The notes beneath the pieces were generated by a model, which was not told the origin of the DNA, did not search any database, and saw only the letters and a list, made by a program, of their open reading frames with translations. A program made the translations under genes and the position numbers. Of a DNA stretch of 25,424 nt, positions 6,514-14,268 are shown piece after piece; the stretch's first letter is position 1, and each line of letters starts with the position of its first letter. The stretch comes from JBLHKS01 sp047620505 (GTDB lineage Bacteria; Verrucomicrobiota; Verrucomicrobiia; Verrucomicrobiales; DEV007): NCBI GenBank assembly GCA_047620505.1, contig JBLHKS010000100.1:1-25424 (forward strand), in the 5' to 3' direction.

Positions 6514-7998
6514 CTACTTTTTCTTTTTTCTGACGAATCCGGGCTTTTTCGGCACGCCTCCGAGATACGGAACCGGGTCAAAAACCTCATCACCCTTTCC
6601 GAGCGCACGAGGATCGTCAGTCGCGGTCAATTCATCGGTCAACTGGGCGCTCAGGGCCTTGAGGACCTCGGCGTATTCTGGATTTCCAGCGACATTTCGC
6701 ATCTGACCTGGATCGTCTTCCAAATTGTAGAGCTCAAACTCGGGCCGCTTGCCGAAACTCAGGTCGTATTTCAACCGATGCTCATCGTCGCGATCGCGAT
6801 TGTCGACGATGTAGGTTTTCGTCGGTCCGTTGTCGCAGTCGGCCAGCCAGGCACCGGGCACAGTCGCCTTTTCGGCGTGAGGCGTTCCGGCGGGCCAACG
6901 ATCGGTTCGATAATTTCGAATCATGAGGAAATCGTGATTTCGGATCGCCCGCATCGGAGTTCCGCCGGTGTCGGGAGCCTCCTGAGCCATCACGTGGCGT
7001 TCTTTTCCGGTTAAGACGTGATCGCGCTCGGCGACGACCTGGCCAGAATTTTCGCTCGCAAAAATCGGCGCGAGCCCAACTCCAGTCATCGCCTCAGGAG
7101 CCGAAACTCCAGCAGCTGCTAGAAAAGTCGGCCCGAAGTCCGTGGTGCTCACGAAATCCTGGATTTGCCGCCCCGGCTTGGCGATTCCCTTCGGCCACTG
7201 GATCGCAAGCGGAACTCGCGCGCCGGAATCGTAGAGGTTTGATTTGCAGCGCGGAAACGGCATTCCGTGATCGCCGGTCATCACGACGATCGTGTTTTCG
7301 AGCGCGCCCAACTCTTTGAGTTTCGCGAGAAAATCGCCGACGTCGCGATCGAAGCGCTGCACCTCAAAATAGTAATCGGCGACGTCGCCTCGGATCTCGG
7401 GACTGTCCGGGTAGTGCTCGAAAAGCTGGATTTTGTCGAGATCCATCCCGCTTTCAGCGCCGCTGTTGAGTTTGTAGCCCCGATGAGGGTCGCTGGCACC
7501 GAGCCAAAAGCAGAAGGGTTTCGATTTGTCCCAGTTTTTGAGGAAATCGTCCGGATTTTTAAACGGCGTTCCAGCCGGATGCCGATCCCAGTTGTCGAGC
7601 TTGCCTGGCCCCCAGGATTTTCGCCAGCTGCCGACGTGATAACCGGCGTCTTCGAGCAGATTCGGATAGGTTTTGTGTTTGGTGTCGAGCGTGCTCCAGA
7701 GATTCCCGCCAGAACCGAGCCGCCAGTGAAATTGGCCAGTCAAAATCGCGTTGCGCGAAGGCGTGCAGCTCGGGCTCGAGATGTAAGCGTGATGAAAAAG
7801 CAGCCCGTTGCGTGCGATCACGTCGAAATTCGGCGTTTGGCAGACTTCGTCGTTTTCGTAGATCGAAGCGTGCGGCCAGCCCCAGTCGTCGGCGATCGCG
7901 AAGACGATGTTTGGGCGGTCATCGGCGGCCGCGTTGCCCCAGCAGCTGCTGAAAAGGCCAATGATCGCAGCGAGTTGAGCGAATTTCTTCATCCTCAA
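6514..7998 (-). CDS. Secreted sulfatase (resembles N-sulfoglucosamine sulfohydrolase type)
   Basis: The 494-residue protein has a Sec signal (KKFAQLAAIIGLFSSCWGNAAA), the N-terminal strand RPNIVFAIADDWGWPHASIY with Ca2+-binding Asp residues, and the canonical formylglycine motif CTPSR (Cys78 to Arg82) in SSPSCTPSRNAILTGQF. Later landmarks are LGASDPHRGY, VVMTGDHGMPFPR and YDSGARVPLAIQWPKG. The general pattern resembles heparan N-sulfatase-like bacterial sulfatases, but the substrate is not certain. The C-terminus ends in a Lys-rich tail (KPGFVRKKKK). It is transcribed leftward, ahead of the LutA-like gene, and is divergent from the secretin. It keeps the Arg of the maturation motif that the sulfatase at 3384-4736 lacks. 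Confidence 0.92.
   Translation of the reverse strand: MRMKKFAQLAAIIGLFSSCWGNAAADDRPNIVFAIADDWGWPHASIYENDEVCQTPNFDVIARNGLLFHHAYISSPSCTPSRNAILTGQFHWRLGSGGNLWSTLDTKHKTYPNLLEDAGYHVGSWRKSWGPGKLDNWDRHPAGTPFKNPDDFLKNWDKSKPFCFWLGASDPHRGYKLNSGAESGMDLDKIQLFEHYPDSPEIRGDVADYYFEVQRFDRDVGDFLAKLKELGALENTIVVMTGDHGMPFPRCKSNLYDSGARVPLAIQWPKGIAKPGRQIQDFVSTTDFGPTFLAAAGVSAPEAMTGVGLAPIFASENSGQVVAERDHVLTGKERHVMAQEAPDTGGTPMRAIRNHDFLMIRNYRTDRWPAGTPHAEKATVPGAWLADCDNGPTKTYIVDNRDRDDEHRLKYDLSFGKRPEFELYNLEDDPGQMRNVAGNPEYAEVLKALSAQLTDELTATDDPRALGKGDEVFDPVPYLGGVPKKPGFVRKKKK
7940..7951. repeat. CAGCAGCTGCTG palindrome, copy 4
   Basis: Exact copy in the signal-peptide region of the second sulfatase, read as Ser-Ser-Cys-Trp, a third codon frame for the motif. 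Confidence 0.8.
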
Positions 7999-8095
7999 AT
8001 TCTGGCACGGAATCGCGATCCAGCGAGGCGTTTGAAAAAGAAGAAGCCGAAATGCCCGCAGAAACGGATAATCAATTTACCTGTAATCACTATTT

Positions 8096-8124
8096 TTATG
8101 AAAATTATGATTTTTTACTATATT
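8096..8124 (+). promoter_or_regulatory. Possible promoter for the secretin gene
   Basis: In the AT-rich stretch between the divergent sulfatase and secretin genes, TATATT at 8119-8124 resembles a -10 box and sits 17 bp after TTATGA at 8096-8101, a poor -35 match. It ends 60 bp before the secretin ATG. The assignment is tentative: the region is generally AT-rich and other placements are possible. Confidence 0.25.
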
Positions 8125-8183
8125 TCTTCAAACTGAGTGATAAGGTCGCCCAAGAAGTATCGAAAACTTAAGCATCAATTGGG

Positions 8184-10172
8184 ATGAAACATCAAAGTAA
8201 CTCACTCATCGGAATGGTTGTCCTGGCCCTTGTCGTCGCCTTTGGCAGCGCGAACGCCCAGTCACTGAACTATTCCACTCTTCCAAACTCGCCTGCCTAC
8301 GAAGCAGTCGCCATGCCGCTCCGGCAGCAGCCCGACGCAGAACACCGCTTCAACGATGCTGTCCTCGCCGACGTTCTGCGGTTGTTGGCGGAATCGGCCG
8401 GGTTGTCGTTCTATTCCCTCCCCGAAGGTTCGGAGGAAGGTGAAAAGATCGTCACTTTTTCGTTCGTCTGCAGCCCCTTCATCGCTCTTGAAACCTTGGC
8501 GAAAGCCAACGGGATCGCGCTGATCTATGAAAACGGAATCTGGTATCTGCGGCCGGAAAACGACACCCATTTGATCGGACGCCCCTACCTGATCGACTAC
8601 AATCCGATGGAAAAGGTCTCCAGTCAGGGCGGTTCCAGCGGAAGTCTCGGCTCAGTGGGCGGAGGCGGCGGATCAGGCGGGGGTTCCGGAGGCGGTGGCG
8701 GCGTTTCTCTGCCGGACACGACAAATTCATTCGAAGTTGAGCCCAGCAAGTTGCTCGAGGACATCCGCGAGTTGCTCGACATCCCGACGACGTCCAACGT
8801 CTTTCTTGCGGGCCAGACTTCGGTCGACCAGTTCAGCGGTGCAGGCGGTGCGGGAAATTTTCTGCTTCCCAGCTCGATTCAAGGTCAGCCTTCGGAATCG
8901 AAAGACGACACAGGGAGCGCAGCAAAAGTGATCTGGAGCTCCGACGCGAACACGCTTTACGTGGTCGCAACCCGCCAACAGCATCAGTGGATTGAGGGCT
9001 ATCTCGCCGCTGCGGACAAGCCTCAGAGCCAAATCGGGATCGAGGTGAAATTCTTCGAAACAACGAAGGATCCAAGCTCAGAACTCGGCCTCGATTGGAC
9101 CGGAACGCTCGGAGACGGCTACAGCATCGGGTTGACTGGCGACGGCACCAGTTCGGCTACGTCTCCCTCGGGAACGACGACATCAGGAGCGAGCGAAGGA
9201 ATCGCCGGACCGATCAACCTTCACCGAATTGGCGATTATGCGCTGCCGATGACCGCGATTTTGAGCTACGAAGACGTCAATGTTCGGCTGCGAGCGCTCG
9301 CATCGGACTCGGACACGAAGAGCGTTTCCTACCCGCGTGTCGTCACCACAAACAACCGCGAAGTGATGATTCGCAGCGTGATCAACCAGCCGGTTCTCGC
9401 GGCCAGTTCCAGCACTTCGCTCGGAGCTGGAGCCACGACGACTCAATCCGTGAGCTACCTGCCGATCGGCACCGTGCTGAACATTCTTCCGAAGCAGCTC
9501 GGCAACGGCGATATCCAGCTTCACGTCGCGATAACGATCTCCAGCATCATCGGCGAGACCGTGATCGACGGAAACCCCTACCCGATCGCAAGCTCCCGAG
9601 TCTACAACGCGCCGGTCGAAGTCGGCTCCGGCTACACCGTCGCGATTGGCGGTTTGGATGAAGCGATCTGGTCTCAAACAGAGTCCGGAATTCCGCTTCT
9701 GAGAGATGTGCCTGGCTTGAAATGGGCGTTCCAAAGCAAAAACAACCGCCGCCAACGCAAGCGTCTCATGATCATGATTACGCCGACCGTACTCAAGTCC
9801 AATGGAGGCGGCCTGCCCGACGAACCTCAAGCGGTCATCCGCACGACACCGAATGATCCGGCTCCTCCCCAGATTTTCGACGACGGCACGCTGACGAAAA
9901 CCAGCGAGGGTCTCGACGGAGCGCTCGCTTCGCTACGCCACGAGTGCGACGTTTTAGAGGCCATTTTCAGCGATTATTCCGCGGAAAAAGTGCACAAGGA
10001 GCGGACCGTAGCGCTGACTGCCGCAGTTCAGGCGACTCGCTTTAAAATTCAGTCCTGGGCCGAATCTGACACAAAACGCCGCAGTGAACTCGGCGCTTAC
10101 GATGCGAAGTTGGCCGAATTGGAAGGCCGTCTCCACATGCTTCAGAAAAAGGCGAAGTGGATGCGTTTTTGA
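8184..10172 (+). CDS. Secretin (GspD/PilQ family) with C-terminal coiled coil
   Basis: The 662-residue protein begins with a Sec signal (SLIGMVVLALVVAFGSANAQ). Residues 50-130 resemble a secretin/TonB short N-terminal domain (HRFNDAVLADVLRLLAESAGL, then GIALIYENGIWYLRP). A Gly/Ser-rich linker covers about 146-175. An N-domain with SSDANTLYVVATRQQHQWIEGYLAAAD spans roughly 183-282. The secretin channel domain runs from about 285 to 540, with VSYPRVVTTNNREVMI, GYTVAIGGLDE and the hallmark GIPLLRDVPGLKWAFQSK (502-519) followed by RLMIMITPTVL. Residues from about 570 form a charged, probably coiled-coil tail. Secretins form outer-membrane gates for type II secretion or type IV pili. No other secretion or pilus gene is nearby, so its partners must lie elsewhere. 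It resembles the stand-alone secretins of Verrucomicrobiota. Confidence 0.9.
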   Translation: MKHQSNSLIGMVVLALVVAFGSANAQSLNYSTLPNSPAYEAVAMPLRQQPDAEHRFNDAVLADVLRLLAESAGLSFYSLPEGSEEGEKIVTFSFVCSPFIALETLAKANGIALIYENGIWYLRPENDTHLIGRPYLIDYNPMEKVSSQGGSSGSLGSVGGGGGSGGGSGGGGGVSLPDTTNSFEVEPSKLLEDIRELLDIPTTSNVFLAGQTSVDQFSGAGGAGNFLLPSSIQGQPSESKDDTGSAAKVIWSSDANTLYVVATRQQHQWIEGYLAAADKPQSQIGIEVKFFETTKDPSSELGLDWTGTLGDGYSIGLTGDGTSSATSPSGTTTSGASEGIAGPINLHRIGDYALPMTAILSYEDVNVRLRALASDSDTKSVSYPRVVTTNNREVMIRSVINQPVLAASSSTSLGAGATTTQSVSYLPIGTVLNILPKQLGNGDIQLHVAITISSIIGETVIDGNPYPIASSRVYNAPVEVGSGYTVAIGGLDEAIWSQTESGIPLLRDVPGLKWAFQSKNNRRQRKRLMIMITPTVLKSNGGGLPDEPQAVIRTTPNDPAPPQIFDDGTLTKTSEGLDGALASLRHECDVLEAIFSDYSAEKVHKERTVALTAAVQATRFKIQSWAESDTKRRSELGAYDAKLAELEGRLHMLQKKAKWMRF

Positions 10173-10212
10173 TTTTCTTTTAGTTCTCCTACCATCCATG
10201 TGGTGTCCCAAC

Positions 10213-10251
10213 GAGGGCCGGTCAGTTCGCTGCCCGGCCCTCTTCGTTTTT
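10213..10251 (+). terminator. Rho-independent terminator after the secretin gene
   Basis: A perfect 9-bp GC-rich stem, GAGGGCCGG (10213-10221) with CCGGCCCTC (10234-10242), has a 12-nt loop and is followed by TTCGTTTTT. It lies 40 bp after the secretin stop and ends just before kptA, insulating the two genes. It also argues that the upstream in-frame TTG at 10250 is not the kptA start. Confidence 0.88.
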
Positions 10252-10270
10252 GAAAACAAAAGTATCCGAA

Positions 10271-10810
10271 ATGAAGCCAGATCTCACCAAACTCAGCCGT
10301 TTTGTCAGCCTCGTCCTTCGCCACAAGCCGGAAACGATCGGATTAGATCTGGATGAAAACGGGTGGGCGGAAGTTGAGCAGCTGCTGGCGAAAATGAACG
10401 CGTTCGGTCGTCAAATCGACCTCGCAACTCTCGTAGAAGTCGTCGAGACGAACGATAAAAAGCGTTTCACGTTCGACGAATCCCGAACGCGGATTCGCGC
10501 GAATCAAGGGCACTCGGTCGAGATCGATCTTGAGCTTGAGCCACAGACTCCGCCCGATTTGCTTCTGCACGGAACGGCTGAGCGAAATCTGGAATCGATT
10601 TTCGAATCTGGGCTGAAACCCGGCTCCAGGCAGCACGTCCACCTGAGTTCAGACGAAATTACGGCGGCCAAAGTCGGTTCGCGTCACGGGAAGTCCGTTG
10701 TTTTGAAAATCGACGCAGCCGCGATGCTGAAGGCCGCTCACAAGTTTTTCCACTCGAAAAACGGCGTGTGGCTGACGGAATCCGTGCCGCCTGAATTTCT
10801 CGCGCGCTGA
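10271..10810 (+). CDS. kptA: RNA 2'-phosphotransferase, Tpt1/KptA family
   Basis: From the ATG at 10271 the protein has 179 residues and covers both KptA lobes. The N-terminal winged-helix lobe has LSRFVSLVLRHKPETIGL with Arg17, and RIRANQGHS with His81. The C-terminal ADP-ribosyltransferase-like lobe has LLLHGTAERNLESI, then SRQHVHLS with Arg120 and VGSRHGK with Arg138, completing the Arg-His-Arg-Arg catalytic set. The enzyme moves a 2'-phosphate from RNA to NAD+, giving ADP-ribose 1''-2''-cyclic phosphate. Bacteria lack the fungal-type tRNA splicing that needs it, so its natural role is open; RNA end repair is one idea. A longer form from TTG at 10250 would start inside the terminator and is disfavoured. 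It converges head-on with the protease gene with no gap. Confidence 0.93.
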   Translation: MKPDLTKLSRFVSLVLRHKPETIGLDLDENGWAEVEQLLAKMNAFGRQIDLATLVEVVETNDKKRFTFDESRTRIRANQGHSVEIDLELEPQTPPDLLLHGTAERNLESIFESGLKPGSRQHVHLSSDEITAAKVGSRHGKSVVLKIDAAAMLKAAHKFFHSKNGVWLTESVPPEFLAR

Positions 10811-11641
10811 TCAGCGACGCTTGGCGACCAACGGCGTCAGGCGGCCTGAAATCGCAACCAACTCGCGCCGAAAGAGCGCTGGATCCGCGATGTAAGTCTG
10901 ATTTCCGAATTCTGCGCGACCGAACTCGCTGTCGACGGCGACGATGATGCCGGCAAGCTCCCAGCGCTTGGCCTTGGGATTGAAATGGAAGGCTGCGCCG
11001 CCGGAATCCCCTGGCGTCGCCTGGCATTCGAGAGATCCGCGCTCGAATTTCGTCGCGAAGCCGAAGCTGTGGAAATCGTGCGTCGGCATCGGTGCCGAGT
11101 AGATTTCTTCGATTTCATTCACGCCCCAACGTAGGTGGTATTGGTCGTTCCAGGTAAAAGTCCCGGCCCGCTCGTTCTCTCCGCCAAGCCCCGCACCGAG
11201 CAGCAGGATCTGTTTTCCCAATTTGGGAGGCATCGTGGTCAGCGGGATCGGCGGCAAAGAGGCGATCGAATCTGTCTTCTTGTATTTCACTTTGAAGAGG
11301 CAGAGATCAGCAGTCGAACCATCCCGATTCGTAAAGAACTTCTCCGAATCAGCGATCACTTCGTAGGAACTTCCATCGGGTAGGCGAAATTTTCCCGAAC
11401 CGACGTGAGCGGCGGTCAACACGCTTCCATTTCCCAAATAAACTCCGGTCGACCGTCCGATGCTGCCGACGTGATTCCAGTAAGGAAAAGGATCGGCTCC
11501 CAAGGTCTTCTCGACAAGTTCTTGCAGCGCTTCTTGATCGGACTCAGTCCGGGACTCATCCGAAACCAGAGCAGAAGCAAATTGCGGGAGAACGATTGCG
11601 GCGAAAGCCAGAAGTTTGAGAAAGGGGAGGGTCGGTTTCAT
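10811..11641 (-). CDS. Secreted trypsin-like serine protease (S1 family)
   Basis: The 276-residue protein has a Sec signal (PTLPFLKLLAFAAIVLPQFASA) and a chymotrypsin-like catalytic triad: His79 in GSVLTAAHVGSG, Asp112 in TADLCLFKV and Ser213 in TPGDSGGAAF. The mature enzyme should act in the periplasm or outside the cell. It has no PDZ or transmembrane domain, so it is a simple S1 protease rather than a DegP-type one. Its stop codon is immediately adjacent to the end of kptA on the other strand. An AT-rich stretch of about 300 bp upstream separates it from the next gene and presumably contains its promoter. Confidence 0.9.
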   Translation of the reverse strand: MKPTLPFLKLLAFAAIVLPQFASALVSDESRTESDQEALQELVEKTLGADPFPYWNHVGSIGRSTGVYLGNGSVLTAAHVGSGKFRLPDGSSYEVIADSEKFFTNRDGSTADLCLFKVKYKKTDSIASLPPIPLTTMPPKLGKQILLLGAGLGGENERAGTFTWNDQYHLRWGVNEIEEIYSAPMPTHDFHSFGFATKFERGSLECQATPGDSGGAAFHFNPKAKRWELAGIIVAVDSEFGRAEFGNQTYIADPALFRRELVAISGRLTPLVAKRR

Positions 11642-11949
11642 GACGGACAGTGGGGGGATGGGCCAGTCAGCTGGTTGGATTTGCTTTGCAGCTATTCCAA
11701 GAATTTATAGAAATTAGAGAAATCATCAAGCTTAATTATCATTATTTATTCTGATTTTGGAAAATAATCGTAATTTTGAGAGCCGAACCACTGCTCATGC
11801 ATCGTTTATTCGGCTGGGTTTCGGCATTTTCGCAATCTTGCAATACACTATCTCCAAAACATGACTCTTGACGACACAAAAAGACGCACCAGCGAAATTC
11901 GCTGGCGCGTCCGTGCCAAATTTTAAGATATTAAAAGAAGCTCGCTCTT
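11642..11949. other. AT-rich intergenic region
   Basis: This 308-bp stretch lies upstream of the protease gene (minus) and downstream of the HTH-receiver gene (minus). It contains an AT-rich core at about 11697-11777, where the protease promoter probably lies, and the terminator of the HTH-receiver gene near 11878-11911. No coding region is convincing. Confidence 0.6.
11878..11911 (-). terminator. Rho-independent terminator of the HTH-receiver gene
   Basis: Read on the minus strand, a 29-nt hairpin (11911 down to 11883, arms GACGCGCCAGCGAA and TTCGCTGGTGCGTC with one mismatch) is followed by a run of five T residues at 11882-11878. It begins 39 bp after the stop of the gene ending at 11950. 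Confidence 0.85.
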
Positions 11950-12510
11950 TCAGGCGACCTTATCGGCTCCCTTATGTCCGAGCTGGCGCACCGTCTGATT
12001 GAGCTGATCAAATTCGATCGGCTTCTTGATTACGGTAACCGGACCACTCGAAAGGATTTTGGTCAAAATCTCGCTATCGGGATATCCGGTGATGATCACG
12101 ATCGGAAGATCCGGATGCATCGCCTTCAGTTTTTCGTAAAGCTCGTCACCCGGGATATCAGGAAGCTTCAGATCAAGAAACACGAGATCGAAATTCTGCT
12201 TTTCAGCGTATGAAATCGCTTCTGCACCAGTTCCAACCACAATCCGGCCGAATCCAGCCTTTTTCAGGAACTGCTTAAAAAGTGTCTGCAGCGCAGCATC
12301 GTCGTCAACAACAAGCACGGTAGGCTGGCCGGATTCGTCTTTGCGAAGCACATCGCGATCCAACAAGCTGCGCTTGATCCGCCAACGTCCACCAATCTGG
12401 ATCGCAGGCAGCTGTCCGCGCTGAACAAGGTAGTAAACCGTCGGAAGCGGTATGCGCAAATATTCGGCCGTTTCCTTGACGGTCATGAGTTCTGGTAATT
12501 CTTCGGCCAT
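11950..12510 (-). CDS. Excisionase-type HTH fused to a response-regulator receiver domain
   Basis: The 186-residue protein has two parts. Residues 8-55 form a MerR/excisionase-like helix-turn-helix: LMTVKETAEYLRIPLPTVYYLVQRGQLPAIQIGGRWRIKRSLLD. Residues 63-180 form a CheY-like receiver with the acidic pair Asp70/Asp71 (VLVVDDDAAL), phospho-acceptor Asp113 (LVFLDLKLPD), Thr141 (IIITG) and Lys162/163 (IKKP). The order is reversed from classical response regulators, which have an N-terminal receiver and C-terminal DNA-binding domain. It is presumably a phosphorylation-controlled DNA-binding protein; no histidine kinase is adjacent. It is a single gene flanked by AT-rich DNA and its own terminator. 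Targets are unknown. Confidence 0.88.
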   Translation of the reverse strand: MAEELPELMTVKETAEYLRIPLPTVYYLVQRGQLPAIQIGGRWRIKRSLLDRDVLRKDESGQPTVLVVDDDAALQTLFKQFLKKAGFGRIVVGTGAEAISYAEKQNFDLVFLDLKLPDIPGDELYEKLKAMHPDLPIVIITGYPDSEILTKILSSGPVTVIKKPIEFDQLNQTVRQLGHKGADKVA

Positions 12511-13086
12511 TTTGATGTGATAGTTGGAAGGTTAAGAAAATTGGCGATTAGTTAAGATTTCAATACTTTCTGAAATTCTTATATATAATCTGAGATTAGC
12601 AAGCAATAAAACGTCTCTTGGGTGAGAATTTCTATAAATTTCCAGATCAACTCCAAGAACAAAACCGATTATCCTCTCAGATGCAAGAAAAATTGCGATA
12701 TTGATGCTAAATTTCGCATTTTTCCTCAGAACCAATAATCACCCGACCGTTCGAGGTACATATAAATCCGGGAATTGTTGCAGGAATCATAGAAAGTTGT
12801 CGCCGTGCCTGAACTTGGAAATCTTCCAGATTACAGGCAGCCGGTCCAAACCAGCTATTGGACTTTGATCTTTTGGGCGTGTTTTTGTGCGTTGAGGTTT
12901 CGTGGGCTTTTCTACGCCTTCCATTTCGTGAGAATTGAAAGTCGCAATTTCAAGAGTCTACGGAATATAGCGACGCAAATTCAACAAAATTTCCACGAAT
13001 TCTATATTCTGTGCAATCGCATAGAAACTATACATTCGGGTCACCCGCATTCTTTGGCCAAAACGGCGGACTCAGAATCCAGACAA
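12511..13086. other. AT-rich non-coding gap
   Basis: These 576 bp lie between the HTH-receiver gene, whose start is at the left, and the end of menE. The left part (about 12530-12770) is strongly AT-rich and includes ATATATAA near 12580, a plausible promoter zone for the HTH-receiver gene on the minus strand. A 67-codon minus-strand frame here has no recognisable domain and its composition fits AT-rich spacer. No RNA gene was recognised. A short structured RNA cannot be excluded. Confidence 0.55.
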
Positions 13087-14268
13087 TCACCAAGTCACCA
13101 CCTGGTCCCTCATTTCGGCCAGTTTCCTCCGCTGAACCTTCCCGAGGGGACTTCGCGGAATTTCCTCGACCCGCGCAACGCCACGAATTCGCTCAAACGG
13201 GGCCACCCGTTCGTTGACGCGTTCTACGAGATCCTGGATCTGCTTCCTCGAAACTTCGCGATCGACGACCAAGATGATCCGCTTGCCCGTTCGCTCATCT
13301 TCGATCGCGTCCAGCGCCACGAGCCCTCCAACCTCGTCCGCGAATTCAACCACGATGTCCTCGATTCGATTCAGATTCACGAGTTCGCCCAAAACTTTGA
13401 TCGTCCGACCCGACCTACCAACGATCGTCAGCAAAATTTGCCCGTCCTCGTTCTCGAGCTTTCCGTAGTCCTCAGTCGTGAACCAGCCTTCTGAATCTCG
13501 CCCGTTTTCGAAACACCAACGACCGTCTCTACGCTCGACGTACCCCGAAAACAGCCACGGCCCACGCAATTCGATCTGACCTCCACCATCAGCCCGGACT
13601 TCCCAGCCGTCGATCGCCGGAAGCGGCGTGTTCTCGAATTTTTTGCCGAGCGAATCAAGAGACTGGGTCGCAACCTGAGACGCCGCCTCGGTCATTCCAT
13701 AAGTCTGAAGCACCGGCCAGCCGAGCCCGCGTGCAGCTCGGCCAAGCTGCCTCGAAAGCGCTCCGCCACCCACGATGACAGCCCGAAGTCCGTCGGGACA
13801 CCGCAGATTCGAGCGAACGAGATCGAAAATCTGGACAGGAACCAACGAAACCAGGGTCGCGCGGAATTCCCGGCACTGAGCCAGAAACGCATCGGCCGAC
13901 CAAGAGCCGGCATAACTTCGAGCATCGCCGCCCGCGCGCCAGGCCCGTGCCCAGACGCCAAAACCGCCGACGTGAAAATCCGGCAGTGCGCAGAGCCATC
14001 GATCCTCCGCCGTCGCTTTAATATGTGCGTTGACCGAATCGGCAGACGCCAGCAACGCTTCGCGCGAAAGACAAACCAGTTTCGGCTCCCCCGACGTGCC
14101 GGACGTGGTGAACATCACGTGACCGCGGAGCTGCTCGGCACCCTCCAGAAACTCATCGAGTCCCTCATGATCGAAAGGAGCCAGAGGATTGAGCCGAACG
14201 TCGACTTTTTCGCTCTCCCAATAATCGGAAGTCAGCAGCTGCTGGTCGTGGCGGTCAGCAGGGTCCAT
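13087..14268 (-). CDS. menE: o-Succinylbenzoate--CoA ligase (menaquinone synthesis)
   Basis: The 393-residue product is an ANL-superfamily acyl-CoA synthetase with the P-loop FTTSGTSGEPK (53-63), YGMTEAASQ (190-198), GWFTTEDYG (261-269), the hinge GRSGRTIKVLGELVNL (284-299) and the catalytic Lys377 in SPLGKVQRRKL. It is shorter than most acyl-CoA ligases, as expected for MenE. Its position directly after menC and menA supports activation of o-succinylbenzoate with ATP and CoA. The ATG start overlaps the end of menC by 37 bp, so translation is probably coupled. menB, menD, menF and menH are not in this window. Confidence 0.9.
   Translation of the reverse strand: MDPADRHDQQLLTSDYWESEKVDVRLNPLAPFDHEGLDEFLEGAEQLRGHVMFTTSGTSGEPKLVCLSREALLASADSVNAHIKATAEDRWLCALPDFHVGGFGVWARAWRAGGDARSYAGSWSADAFLAQCREFRATLVSLVPVQIFDLVRSNLRCPDGLRAVIVGGGALSRQLGRAARGLGWPVLQTYGMTEAASQVATQSLDSLGKKFENTPLPAIDGWEVRADGGGQIELRGPWLFSGYVERRDGRWCFENGRDSEGWFTTEDYGKLENEDGQILLTIVGRSGRTIKVLGELVNLNRIEDIVVEFADEVGGLVALDAIEDERTGKRIILVVDREVSRKQIQDLVERVNERVAPFERIRGVARVEEIPRSPLGKVQRRKLAEMRDQVVTW

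Noticed and set aside
7267..8136. 289-codon plus-strand open frame opposite the second sulfatase
   Set aside because: It is antisense to a sulfatase with clear motifs and signal peptide, has no recognisable domain, and its end reads into the AT-rich spacer.
10250..10270. Upstream TTG start for kptA, adding seven residues
   Set aside because: The TTG lies in the T-run of the secretin terminator, and the ATG at 10271 fits the usual start of the family.
12532..12735. 67-codon minus-strand frame upstream of the HTH-receiver gene
   Set aside because: Composition is that of AT-rich spacer (many Ile, Leu, Phe, Asn), with no motif; it lies where the regulator's promoter is expected.
12805..13494. 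229-codon plus-strand open frame running from the AT-rich gap into menE
   Set aside because: Its second half is antisense to menE and its first half has no domain or ribosome-binding context.
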